From JAJKIV01 sp036741775 (GTDB taxonomy: Bacteria > Gemmatimonadota > Gemmatimonadetes > Gemmatimonadales > Gemmatimonadaceae): a stretch of DNA of 64,000 bases. Shown piece after piece: positions 1 through 8,716 of this stretch. The notes under the pieces were generated by a model. That model had not been told where the DNA came from. It saw only the letters and a list, made by a program, of their open reading frames with translations, and made no database searches. A program made the position numbers and the translations under genes. How positions within the stretch are numbered: the first letter of the stretch is position 1; each line of letters begins with the position of its first letter. The DNA is taken from the NCBI GenBank assembly GCA_036741775.1, contig DAINRQ010000003.1, positions 75,591-139,590 on the forward strand, read 5' to 3'.

Positions 1-1526
1 GGCAGGTGCTCCGGCGAAATCCCGATCCCGGTGTCCGTCACCCCGACGGCCACGCCGTCTGCGACGCGCCGCGTGAACACTGAGACGAATCCCTCGGCCG
101 TGTGGCGCACCGCGTTGTCCACGAGGTTCGTCAGCACCTGCCGCAGTGCCGTCGGGTCGGCCCACACCGTTGTCGCGTCGGCGGCGATCTCCTGACGGAG
201 CTCGATCGGCTTCCCGCCTCGCAGCTGTTCCGCGGCGGCCAGCGCTTCAGTCGCCACGGCGCTCACGTCGACGCCCGCGGGCTTCGGCGTCCACCCTCCC
301 GACTCGATTCGGGAAAGGTCGAGCAGGTCGTCCACGAGACGCTGCATTCGCTGCGCACTCGCGAGCACCGTCGCGGCGAAATGCCGACGCTGTTCGGCGG
401 GCAGCGAATCATCGAGCAACGTCTCCGCAAACCCGCCGATGACCGTGAGCGGCGTCCTGAGCTCGTGCGAGACGTTCGCTACGAAGTCTCGTCGCACCGC
501 CTCGAGGCGCCGCACGGGCGTCAGGTCGAACAACGCGACCACCGCGCCACCTTCGGGAAGCGGACGGGCCGTCAGTGACAGTTCGCGTCCGCCAAGCTGT
601 ACTTCACGCGCGTCGACGACTTGGCCGGCGAGCGCGAAACCGACGGCTTCCCGGACACTGCGTTCTCGCGGGAGGTTCGTGGTAGGGAACGGAACCGCGT
701 CCTTCAGCCCGAGCAGGTGCCGAGCGCGCTCGTTCACCTTGACGACCTGTTGCCGCGCGTCGATCGCGATGACGCCCTCGTTGAGTGATTCCGTGACTGC
801 AACGAGTCGCCCTTCTTCCGCCTCGAGCGCCGCCATTCGACTCGTCAGCTGCTCGGCCAGCCGATTCACCGCGCTCGCGAGCTCGCCCACTTCGCCAGGC
901 GCCGCGAGCGACGGCCGTCGCGTGAGTTCCCCCGCCGCCAGTGCCCGCGTCACGTCCCGAAGCTCGACCACCGGGCGCGCGACCGATCGGGAGAACAGCC
1001 ACGCCAGAACGCACGCGAGCGCCAGCGCAAGCATCGCAGCAATGAGGACGTCGGCGCGCGCCCGAGAGAACAACGCCTGGATGGCGGCCCCACTCACGGA
1101 CACCCGCGCGTATCCGCTGCCCGCGCGCACTGCCGCATACAACTCCTCATCGCCGGCTGAGGGGCTCACCCGGCGAACGATCCCGTGACCGCTACGGAGG
1201 GCATCCTGGACCTCCGGTCGCGTTAGGTGATTCTCGAGCCCCTCGAGGGCTGGCGAGTCGAACTCCGAGTCGCCGACCACGCGACCCGAGGAATCAATGA
1301 GTGTCACACGGTGTCCGAGAGCGCCTCCGGCGGCGTTCGCGAAAGAATCGATCGCCAGGCCCGAGTGCCACTGCGCGGCGACGAGCCGCGCTTCGCGCAC
1401 CAACTGGTCCGAGATCTCGTCGTAGAACCGGCGACGCAGCCGCCCGTCGAGGATGGCGACAACGAGCGTGACGAGCACGCCCACGATCAGCAGCGATCCG
1501 ATGAGGAGCCGCTGCGTCAGCCTCAC
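1..1526 (-). CDS. PhoR-like membrane sensor histidine kinase, C-terminus cut by window edge
   Basis: Read on the complement from a GTG at 1526; about 508 codons are visible and the end lies outside the window. Visible order: TM helix at about residues 5-25, extracytoplasmic region, second TM helix, HAMP linker, PAS-like segment, HisKA with the H-box SHELRTPLT, then the ATPase domain with N-box NLVDNAVRH and G1 box DTGIGIS. This is the PhoR architecture. It lies 48 bp downstream of a PhoB-like regulator, so the two should form one two-component system. Family knowledge: autophosphorylation on the H-box histidine and transfer to the regulator Asp. The signal sensed cannot be read from the sequence. 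No in-frame start codon was found between 1526 and the regulator gene. Confidence 0.9.
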   Translation of the reverse strand, partial: MRLTQRLLIGSLLIVGVLVTLVVAILDGRLRRRFYDEISDQLVREARLVAAQWHSGLAIDSFANAAGGALGHRVTLIDSSGRVVGDSEFDSPALEGLENHLTRPEVQDALRSGHGIVRRVSPSAGDEELYAAVRAGSGYARVSVSGAAIQALFSRARADVLIAAMLALALACVLAWLFSRSVARPVVELRDVTRALAAGELTRRPSLAAPGEVGELASAVNRLAEQLTSRMAALEAEEGRLVAVTESLNEGVIAIDARQQVVKVNERARHLLGLKDAVPFPTTNLPRERSVREAVGFALAGQVVDAREVQLGGRELSLTARPLPEGGAVVALFDLTPVRRLEAVRRDFVANVSHELRTPLTVIGGFAETLLDDSLPAEQRRHFAATVLASAQRMQRLVDDLLDLSRIESGGWTPKPAGVDVSAVATEALAAAEQLRGGKPIELRQEIAADATTVWADPTALRQVLTNLVDNAVRHTAEGFVSVFTRRVADGVAVGVTDTGIGISPEHL

Positions 1527-1574
1527 GGCGCAGTGCTCACGCGGGGCAGGGCCATACCCCCACCGCGACGGCAG

Positions 1575-2300
1575 TCACGCGCTGCGCGACTGTCCTGGCG
1601 CGCGGAGGCGATACCCGAACCCGCGAACGGTCTCGATCAGGTCGCCCGCGGCGCCGAGCTTCGTGCGGAGTCGCTGGACGTGCATGTCGACCGTGCGAGT
1701 CTGAATGTCGGGCGCCGCTTCCCATACGGTCTCGAGCAGATGGCCGCGCGCCTGAACCCGGCCGCGACGCTCGGCGAGCGTGACCAGGAGGCGGTATTCC
1801 GTGGGCGTAAGCTCCACGTACACCCCGTCCACGGCGACATGGTGGGCCGCGCGATCGATCTGCAGGGGCCCAATCCGCAACACGTCCGCCTCCGCCTGCG
1901 GTGATTGCGCCACCCGGCGAAGGATCGCGCCGACGCGTAATACGAGCTCCTGCGGGCTGAACGGCTTCGTGAGATAGTCGTCGGCGCCCAGGGAGAGGCC
2001 GCGGATGCGGTCCTGCTCCTCCTTCCGCGCGGTCAGCATGAGGACCGCGACATCGCGAGTGGCGTCCTCGGCTCGGAGCTGCTCGAGCACCTCGTACCCG
2101 GACATCGCCGGGAGCATGAGGTCGAGCACGATGAGTGCGGGATGCTCCTGGCGCGTCTGCGCCAGAGCGTCGACCCCGTTGGCGACAGTCGACACGCGAT
2201 AGCCGGCTCTCACCAGATGGAACGACACGAGCGCGGCGATGTCCGGCTCGTCTTCCACGACGAGCAGACGCTCCCCATTCCCGACGACTGGCGTCGTCAC
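1575..2300 (-). CDS. OmpR/PhoB-family response regulator
   Basis: 241 aa. The N-terminal receiver domain (about residues 10-125) has the acidic pair VVEDE, the phospho-acceptor Asp in VLDLMLP, the conserved Thr in MLTARK and the Lys in LTKPFS. The C-terminal winged helix (about 140-235) has the OmpR-type ELTPTEYRLL and the RTVDMHVQRLR recognition region. Its ATG overlaps the uridine kinase stop (ATGA), so it is probably translated from the udk message, and the PhoR-like kinase follows. Phosphate control is plausible because the neighbouring divergent gene is a nucleotidase, but the regulon is inference. Confidence 0.93.
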   Translation of the reverse strand: MTTPVVGNGERLLVVEDEPDIAALVSFHLVRAGYRVSTVANGVDALAQTRQEHPALIVLDLMLPAMSGYEVLEQLRAEDATRDVAVLMLTARKEEQDRIRGLSLGADDYLTKPFSPQELVLRVGAILRRVAQSPQAEADVLRIGPLQIDRAAHHVAVDGVYVELTPTEYRLLVTLAERRGRVQARGHLLETVWEAAPDIQTRTVDMHVQRLRTKLGAAGDLIETVRGFGYRLRAPGQSRSA

Positions 2301-3085
2301 GGGTGGCGGGCCCGCAACCGGTGCTGGATCTTCGCGACGATCATCTCGATGGCCACGGCGTTATGCCCCCCGCGCGGCACGATCACGTCCGCGTAGCGTT
2401 TGCTCGGTTCGACGAACTGCAGATGCATCGGGTGGACGGTCTCGAGGTATTGCGCGATCACTTCGTCCAGCGCGCGGCCACGCTTGTTGACGTCGCGCCG
2501 CAGGCGCCGGATCAGACGGATGTCGGCATCGGCATCGACGAACACTTTCACGTCGCACAGCGCACGCACCCGTTCGTCTACGAAGAGGAGGATGCCATCG
2601 ACCACGAGCACGTCAGCCGGCTCCACCCGTTGCGTTCGCGCACTCCGCGTATGGGTCACGAAGTCGTACACTGGTTTGTTCACGGCGCGCCCTACGCAGA
2701 GCTCGCTGACATGCTCGACCAGCAGCTCTGTATCGAACGCGTCCGGATGATCCCAATTCACGCGCTTCCGCTCCTCCATCGGGAGGTGAGCGTGATTGCG
2801 GTAGTACGCATCCATGTCGAGGAACGCGACCGACGACCGCGAGAGCGCCTCCGCCACTCGGCGGGCGACCGTCGATTTCCCGGATCCCGAGCCGCCGGCA
2901 ATGCCGATCACGAGCGGTTTGGCACCGTCGCCATTGTCGCGGTCGGCGCTGGCACTCGCCTGTAACGTGTGCGTCCCCGTATCGGAAAGAGAAGCGGGGA
3001 CAGCGTCACGGTTCTGTATCGGCTGAGCGCCGCCCGGTACTGCGGCGCCGGTATCCGAAGTCGAGGGGGCGGAGTCGCTCGCCAT
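2297..3085 (-). CDS. udk: Uridine kinase
   Basis: 262 aa. It phosphorylates uridine/cytidine in pyrimidine salvage. The P-loop GGSGSGKST is followed by DMDAYYRN (substrate-binding Asp/Tyr region), the NWDHPDAFD motif and the R-rich lid RRLRRDVNKRGR, all standard for Udk. The first ~55 residues are a low-complexity Ser/Ala/Thr-rich extension with no family counterpart; no internal Met lies before the P-loop, so either the extension is real or an internal GTG start is used. It heads a minus-strand operon with the response regulator and kinase, and is divergent from the nucleotidase at 3186. Confidence 0.9.
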   Translation of the reverse strand: MASDSAPSTSDTGAAVPGGAQPIQNRDAVPASLSDTGTHTLQASASADRDNGDGAKPLVIGIAGGSGSGKSTVARRVAEALSRSSVAFLDMDAYYRNHAHLPMEERKRVNWDHPDAFDTELLVEHVSELCVGRAVNKPVYDFVTHTRSARTQRVEPADVLVVDGILLFVDERVRALCDVKVFVDADADIRLIRRLRRDVNKRGRALDEVIAQYLETVHPMHLQFVEPSKRYADVIVPRGGHNAVAIEMIVAKIQHRLRARHP

Positions 3086-3185
3086 CGACCCAAGCTTGCC
3101 GGACGTACCGGGTTCGTCAATCGTCGCGGCATTCCCCGCGGGCGCATTGATTCAATCGAGCCGGGCGGTGGAGTAGCTTTCCGCC

Positions 3186-6100
3186 ATGCCACGCACCGTC
3201 ATCGGCTTCGGCCGCATTGCAGCGCTGGGGCTACTCGGCGCGGCAGCGATGTCATGTACCCGCGCGCGCCTGGCGCCGCGCGCTGTCGAGGCGACCGAGA
3301 TCGTGGTCGCCGCGACGACGGACGTGCACGGTCGGATGACCGGCTGGGACTACTATGCCGGGACGGCGGACACGACCCGAGGGCTGGCGCGCGCCGCGAC
3401 GATCGTCGACTCGGTGCGCGCGGCGAACCCGGACCGCGTCGTGCTGGTGGATGCGGGTGATCTCCTGCAAGGCAACCCGCTCGCGTTCGTTGCCGCGCGT
3501 GTCGATTCGGCTCGGCCGAACCCGATCATCGCGGCCATGAACGTGATGCGCTACGACGCCGCGGCGATCGGCAATCACGAGTTCAACTACGGGCTCGTGA
3601 CGCTCGGCCGCGCGATCGATGAGGCATCGTTCCCGTTCCTGGCCGCGAACGCGTATCACGCGAACGGAACGCGGGCGTATCCGGCATACCGCATCGTGCG
3701 CCGTGGAAACGTGCAGGTTGGCATCGTCGGCGCCACGAACCCCGGCGCGATGATCTGGGACCGCGAGAACCTTCGCGGCCGCGTCGTCATTCGTGACATC
3801 GTGCCCGAGGTCAAGCGCGCGGTCGACGAGGCTCGAGGCAAAGGCGCCGACGTGATCATTGTGACGATGCATTCCGGTCTCGCCGAACCCGCGAGCTACG
3901 ATACCGTCACCACTGGCGTCCCCAGCGAGAACGTCGCCGCGCGCGTCGCCCGGGAGGTGTCGGGCGTCGATCTCATCGTGTTCGGTCACTCGCATCAGGA
4001 GCATCCGGACACGAGTATCGGTACCACGCGGCTCTTGCAGCCGAAGAACTGGGCGACGAGCGTGGGGCTCGCGCACCTGACGCTCGAGCGGAGCAACGGC
4101 CGTTGGCGGGTCACGAACAGCCGGGGCGAAACGGTGAGCGCGGCGGGTCACGTGGAACATCCGGCCGTAATGCAGGCCGTCGCGGCCGCACATGCGTCAA
4201 CGATCGCGTACGTCAATCGGTCGGTGGGCACGACGCCGGTCGCCTGGCGAGCCGATTCAGCGCGTGTGCGTGACACGCCTCTCGTTGACTTCATGCTCGA
4301 GGTCCAGCGGCGAGCGGCGGGAGCGGACCTCGCGGCCACGGCGGCATTCTCACTCGATGCGTCGCTCGATGCCGGCCCGATCACGGTGGCGGAGATTGCC
4401 CGTCTCTACCCGTACGAGAACACGCTGCGCGCGGTCCGCATCACGGGCCGACAGCTTCGGGACTTTCTGGAATACAGCGCGCGATACTTCCGCACGTTCG
4501 CCGGCGATACGGGCCAGTCGATCCCACTCATCGATTCCGCCGTCCCGGGGTACACGTACGACATCATCGCGGGCGCGGACTATGTCCTCGATGTGTCGCG
4601 CCCGCGCGGTTCCCGCGTCGCATCGCTCGCCGTCAACGGAAAGCCGGTGACCGACACCGACACATTCACACTGGCGCTGAACAACTACCGGCAGAGTGGC
4701 GGCGGCGGGTACGCGATGCTGCACGACGCACCAGTCGTGTACGATCGACAGGAGGAGATCCGGCAGCTGCTCATCGACGAGGTGACTCGCCGCCGAACGA
4801 TCGCGCCGGACGAGTACTTTCGGCAGAACTGGCGGCTCGAACCCGCGGGCGCCGTCGCGGCCGCGTACGAGGCCATGCGCCGCAACGTCACGGAACGCGC
4901 GGGTGGCCCCGTGCGGACGCCCCCGGCTGGGGTGCCGCGGCCGGGTCCGACCCCGCTCCCGGCGCCCGGCGGACGGACGCTCCGAGTGATCGCGACGAAC
5001 GATTTCCATGGGGCGTTCGAGCCGCGTGCCGACAGCGCGGGCGTTCGACGCGGCGGGGCCGCGCACGTCGCCTCGGTGATCGCGCGCGCGCGCGACGAAT
5101 GCGCGGCACGCGGGAACTGCGAGAGCGTGCTGCTCGACGGCGGCGACATGTTCCAGGGCTCGGTGGCGTCGAACCGCACGTTCGGCGGCGCGGTGGTGGA
5201 ACTGTACAATGCGCTCGGGTATGCGGCCGCCGCGCTCGGGAATCACGAATGGGACTGGGGACGCGACTCCCTCCGCGCGCGCATGCGCGACGCGCGCTAT
5301 CCGATCCTCGGCGTCAACGTGCAGTTCGCTGACGGGCGTGACGTACCCTGGGTCCCGGACGACACGTTACTCACCGTGGGAGCGCTGAAGGTCGGCGTTA
5401 TTGGCGTCACAACGGTGGAGACGCCGCGGACGACGATGGCGTCGAACGTGGCGGACCTGCGCTTCCCCGATCCGGCTCCGCTCGTGAGCGAGCGGGCCCG
5501 CGCCCTCCGCGCCGGTGGCGCTGACGCGGTCGTGGTGGTCGCGCACGCGGGCGCGTTCTGCCGGCGCAATGCGGGCGACGAACGTGGGTGTAACGGCGAG
5601 ATCATCCGGCTTGCCCAGGGGCTCACCGAGCGAGTCGATGCGATCGTCGCCGGACACACCCATTCCATGGTCGAGACACACGTGAACGGCATTCCCATCG
5701 TGCAATCGTGGTCGCACGGCCGAGCGGTCGGGGTCATCGATATACCGTTAGGCGGAGGCGACGCACCCGTGAGCCTCCGGTTCGTGCGCGCCGACTCGGT
5801 CGCACCCCACCCCGCGGTCGACTCCCTCGTTCAGCGCGTGCTCTCGGTGGTCGCCCGGGAGATGGCGCAACCCATTGCGCAGATCGCCGCGCCACTCCGC
5901 AGGTCCGGGCGTGAACATGCGCTCGGCCACCTCATCGCCGACGCGCAGCGTGCCGCCGGGAAGGCTGATTTCGCGGTGATGAACAACGGCGGCATTCGCG
6001 CCGACCTCGGGGCGGGGCAGGCGACGTACGGCAGCTTCTTCGAGATCCACCCGTTCGGAAACACGCTCCACCGGCTGACCGTTCGGGGACGCGACCTCCG

Positions 6101-6431
6101 CGCGTACCTGGAACGGCTCGTCGGCCGCGAGACGTTGAACGCCCACATCAGTGGCGCTACCGTCGTCTACGCTCCGGCGAAGCCCGCGGGGGCGCGTCTC
6201 GTATCGGTGCGGATGGCCGACGGGCGCCCGCTCCGGGACGACGCGATGTACACGATGGTGCTCAGTAATTTCCTCCTGAGCGGCGGGGACGGCCTGGGGC
6301 TGGGCGCGGAGGCGGTGAAGAACGAATCCGTGCCCGGCACGGACCTCGACGCGCTCATCGCCTACGTGCGCACGCAACCACAACCGCTTCGCGTACCGTT
6401 CGAGCCGCGACTCGTTGCGGCACTTCCCTGA
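3186..6431 (+). CDS. Tandem-fused 2',3'-cyclic-nucleotide phosphodiesterase/5'-nucleotidase (YfkN-like), exported
   Basis: 1081 aa, two complete UshA-type units in one chain. Unit 1 (about 40-560) has the metal motifs TDVHGR, DAGDLLQGN, GNHEFNYG and GHSHQEH. Unit 2 (about 600-1080) has NDFHGAF, DGGDMFQGS, GNHEWDWG and GHTHSMVE. A Pro-rich linker joins them. Unit 2 has the nucleotidase substrate motif NNGGIR; unit 1 has TAAFSLDASL there and the YPYENTL block seen in cyclic-phosphodiesterase-type enzymes, so the halves probably differ in substrate as in Bacillus YfkN. An N-terminal signal ends in AMSC, a weak lipobox with Cys24. It is the first gene of a tight operon with add and PNP, so it should supply nucleosides from external nucleotides. 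A GGTGGAG ribosome site precedes the ATG. Confidence 0.92.
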   Translation: MPRTVIGFGRIAALGLLGAAAMSCTRARLAPRAVEATEIVVAATTDVHGRMTGWDYYAGTADTTRGLARAATIVDSVRAANPDRVVLVDAGDLLQGNPLAFVAARVDSARPNPIIAAMNVMRYDAAAIGNHEFNYGLVTLGRAIDEASFPFLAANAYHANGTRAYPAYRIVRRGNVQVGIVGATNPGAMIWDRENLRGRVVIRDIVPEVKRAVDEARGKGADVIIVTMHSGLAEPASYDTVTTGVPSENVAARVAREVSGVDLIVFGHSHQEHPDTSIGTTRLLQPKNWATSVGLAHLTLERSNGRWRVTNSRGETVSAAGHVEHPAVMQAVAAAHASTIAYVNRSVGTTPVAWRADSARVRDTPLVDFMLEVQRRAAGADLAATAAFSLDASLDAGPITVAEIARLYPYENTLRAVRITGRQLRDFLEYSARYFRTFAGDTGQSIPLIDSAVPGYTYDIIAGADYVLDVSRPRGSRVASLAVNGKPVTDTDTFTLALNNYRQSGGGGYAMLHDAPVVYDRQEEIRQLLIDEVTRRRTIAPDEYFRQNWRLEPAGAVAAAYEAMRRNVTERAGGPVRTPPAGVPRPGPTPLPAPGGRTLRVIATNDFHGAFEPRADSAGVRRGGAAHVASVIARARDECAARGNCESVLLDGGDMFQGSVASNRTFGGAVVELYNALGYAAAALGNHEWDWGRDSLRARMRDARYPILGVNVQFADGRDVPWVPDDTLLTVGALKVGVIGVTTVETPRTTMASNVADLRFPDPAPLVSERARALRAGGADAVVVVAHAGAFCRRNAGDERGCNGEIIRLAQGLTERVDAIVAGHTHSMVETHVNGIPIVQSWSHGRAVGVIDIPLGGGDAPVSLRFVRADSVAPHPAVDSLVQRVLSVVAREMAQPIAQIAAPLRRSGREHALGHLIADAQRAAGKADFAVMNNGGIRADLGAGQATYGSFFEIHPFGNTLHRLTVRGRDLRAYLERLVGRETLNAHISGATVVYAPAKPAGARLVSVRMADGRPLRDDAMYTMVLSNFLLSGGDGLGLGAEAVKNESVPGTDLDALIAYVRTQPQPLRVPFEPRLVAALP

Positions 6432-6441
6432 ACACCGACAC

Positions 6442-6672
6442 ATGCGCGTATACGTGAACGCCGTCGCGCTCGACCTGCCCGACGGGTCGACGGCCCTGGA
6501 CGCCGTGCGGGCCTGGAATGCACCGGCGGCCGACGCCGTCGCCGCCGGAGAAAAGGTGTTGGCAGACAGCCGGGGCCTCCCGGCGTCGCCCGACACGCCG
6601 CTTCACGGCGGCGCGATCTTCCGCGTCTTGCCGGCGCGTCGCCGGCACGATGCCGATGAGCCGAGCGATTGA
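6442..6672 (+). CDS. Small conserved-looking protein of unknown function, ThiS/MoaD-like in outline
   Basis: 76 aa from the ATG at 6442, 10 bp after the nucleotidase stop and 6 bp before adenosine deaminase, so clearly an operon member. The sequence opens MRVYVNAVAL, then LPDGSTALDAV, and ends with a hydrophobic strand GAIFRVLPAR and a charged tail. This strand-DG-helix pattern recalls beta-grasp sulfur carriers, but the terminal Gly-Gly those need is absent (tail DADEPSD). No function is assigned. An in-frame ATG at 6415 overlaps the upstream gene and is less likely. Confidence 0.7.
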   Translation: MRVYVNAVALDLPDGSTALDAVRAWNAPAADAVAAGEKVLADSRGLPASPDTPLHGGAIFRVLPARRRHDADEPSD

Positions 6673-6678
6673 CGCACG

Positions 6679-7725
6679 ATGGCGCCACATCCCGACCGAT
6701 CGATACTCCGCAGGCTGCCGAAGGCGGAGTTGCACTGTCATCTGGACGGCTCCGTGCGCCCCGAGACGCTGCTCGAGCTCGGGCGCGAGCATCGCGTGCC
6801 GATGCCGGCCGACGACGTCGAAGCGCTCCGCGACTATATGATCGTCCGCGACGCCCGGAACCTCGAAGACTACCTCACGCGCTTCGACATCACCCTGTCG
6901 GTCATGCAAACGGCCGACTCGCTGGAGCGCATCGCGTACGAGCTGGCCGAGGATGCCGCCGCCGAGGGCGTGCGGTACATCGAGATGCGGTACTCGCCCG
7001 TACTCAACACGCGCCACGATCTTTCGTTAGGCGAGGCCGTCGAAGCTCCCCTGCGGGGTATCGAGCGCGCGCGTCGGGACCACGGGATCGTCTCGCGGCT
7101 CATCATCTGTGCGCTCCGGAACCTGCCGCCTGGCATCTCGCTCGAGTTGGCACGGCTCGCGGTTGCGTACCGGGACCGCGGCGTGGTGGGTTTCGACCTC
7201 GCTGGCGGTGAGCGGGGACATCCGGCGTCGGACCACGCCGTGGCATTCGCGCACGCCCAGGAGCACGGCCTCCGCTGCACGTGCCACGCGGGTGAAGGGG
7301 CAGGGGCCGACTCCGTTCGGGAAGCGGTTCACGTGTGTGGCGCCCATCGGATCGGGCACGCGACGCGGCTGTTCGAGGATCCGGCACTGGTCGATCACGT
7401 GAACGCAGAGCGCATCGCGTTGGAGATCTGCCTCACGAGTAACGTGCAGACGCGCGCCGCGGCGTCCTATGAGTCCCATCCGCTTCGCCAGTATTTCGAC
7501 GCCGGCCTCAACGTCGTGCTGAACACCGACAATCGGCTCATGAGCGGCACGACCCTCACCGACGAGTACGTGCACGCCGCGGATCAATTGAACTTCTCGT
7601 TCGACGAGCTCGCGACCATCGCGATGAACGGATTCGAGAGCGCGTTCCTACCGCCCGGGGAACGCGCGCGCCTCGTCGTGGCCGCGTCGGCGGACATCGC
7701 GGCACTGAAGGGGGCGCCGGCGTGA
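6679..7725 (+). CDS. add: Adenosine deaminase
   Basis: 348 aa. It converts adenosine to inosine and ammonia in purine salvage. Zinc-ligand and catalytic motifs are complete: LHCHLDGS near the N-terminus, CHAGEGAG, HRIGHATRL and NTDNRLMSGT near the C-terminus. The NTDN form replaces the animal NTDD, a variant I recognise in bacterial members. It lies between the small protein gene and the phosphorylase; its TGA overlaps the GTG of the next gene, so the two are translationally coupled and perform successive steps. Confidence 0.95.
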   Translation: MAPHPDRSILRRLPKAELHCHLDGSVRPETLLELGREHRVPMPADDVEALRDYMIVRDARNLEDYLTRFDITLSVMQTADSLERIAYELAEDAAAEGVRYIEMRYSPVLNTRHDLSLGEAVEAPLRGIERARRDHGIVSRLIICALRNLPPGISLELARLAVAYRDRGVVGFDLAGGERGHPASDHAVAFAHAQEHGLRCTCHAGEGAGADSVREAVHVCGAHRIGHATRLFEDPALVDHVNAERIALEICLTSNVQTRAAASYESHPLRQYFDAGLNVVLNTDNRLMSGTTLTDEYVHAADQLNFSFDELATIAMNGFESAFLPPGERARLVVAASADIAALKGAPA

Positions 7726-8561
7726 CGGCGGGTGATGACAATGGCTACGGGAAGGCGGCTGCCGCCCGGGCGGCAGCCGTCATCGCTGCACGGATCGGCG
7801 ACGACCAGCCGGTCGTGGGGCTCGTCCTCGGCTCCGGCCTCGCCGGGCTTGCCGATCGTTTCGAGGACGCGCGCCGGGTATCATATGCCGATGTTCCCGG
7901 CTTTCCGACCACCAGCGTCGTAGGACATCCGGGCTTTCTCGTGAGCGGAACGCTCGCGGGTCGTCGTGCCATTGCACTCGCCGGACGCTTCCACATGTAC
8001 GAGGGCCACTCGGCGAGCGTGGCGGCTTTCCCGGTGCGGGTGCTCGCGGCGCTAGGCGTCGGCACGCTCTTCGTGTCGAACGCGGCGGGCGGTATTCGCC
8101 GCACCTTTCGTCCGGGTGACCTCATGGTCATCGCCGACCACGTGAACCTCACCGGGCGTAACCCGCTCCTCGGCGCGGTCGAACCGGGCGACACGCGCTT
8201 CCCCGACATGTCCGCGCCGTATGATCCCGTGCTCCGCGCCGCGCTGCACCGAGCGGGCAAGCGCTCAGGGGTGCCGCTCGCCGACGGCGTCTACGGCTGG
8301 TCGTTAGGCCCGGCGTACGAGACCCCCGCCGAGGTCCGCATGTTCGAGCGATTTGGTCTCGATGCGGTGGGCATGTCCACGGTACCCGAAGTCATCGCGG
8401 CCCGGGCGGCCGGCATTCGCGTGGCCGGCCTCAGCTGCGTGACGAATCTCGCCTCCGGCATCACCGCCGATCCTGTGCACCACGACGATGTCCTTGCCGT
8501 GACCCGCGCGGTTGCTGGCAGGTTCGAGGCGGTCGTGATGGAATGGGTGAAGGAGCTGTAG
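7722..8561 (+). CDS. punA: Purine nucleoside phosphorylase, trimeric type
   Basis: 279 aa. It cleaves inosine/guanosine with phosphate to free base and ribose-1-phosphate. Family motifs in order: LGSGLAGLAD (phosphate site), GRFHMYEGH, NAAGGI, GPAYETPAE, GMSTVPE and the base-contact stretch TNLASG. The TNLASG Asn and upstream Glu suit 6-oxopurines, matching the deaminase product. The GTG start overlaps the add stop. This is the last gene of the salvage operon; a hairpin-bearing gap follows. Confidence 0.94.
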   Translation: MTAGDDNGYGKAAAARAAAVIAARIGDDQPVVGLVLGSGLAGLADRFEDARRVSYADVPGFPTTSVVGHPGFLVSGTLAGRRAIALAGRFHMYEGHSASVAAFPVRVLAALGVGTLFVSNAAGGIRRTFRPGDLMVIADHVNLTGRNPLLGAVEPGDTRFPDMSAPYDPVLRAALHRAGKRSGVPLADGVYGWSLGPAYETPAEVRMFERFGLDAVGMSTVPEVIAARAAGIRVAGLSCVTNLASGITADPVHHDDVLAVTRAVAGRFEAVVMEWVKEL

Positions 8562-8623
8562 CTCCTGTCATTCGGATTCTTCTGCGGAATCCGCGGAATC
8601 CGCGTTTGGTCTTCTTCCTCATC

Positions 8624-8663
8624 CCGGTAGAGGGACCTGTAGAGGGACCAGCCCCTCTACCGG
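8624..8663. terminator. Hairpin downstream of PNP, possible terminator or repeat
   Basis: Perfect 11-bp stem CCGGTAGAGGG/CCCTCTACCGG around a loop that repeats the arm (TAGAGGGACC occurs twice). No T-tract follows. The flank TTCCTCGCTGCGCTCGGAATGAC and the earlier GTCATTCGGATTC are partly complementary, so the hairpin may be the core of a larger intergenic palindromic repeat. It lies between convergent genes, where it could stop transcription from either side. Confidence 0.5.
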
Positions 8664-8716
8664 AAATACCGACGATTTCCTCGCTGCGCTCGGAATGACG
8701 TCGTCTCGCGCTTCGC

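Noticed and set aside
102..1904. Plus-strand open frames at the left edge
   Set aside because: They lie opposite the histidine kinase and response regulator, whose motifs are clear on the complement.
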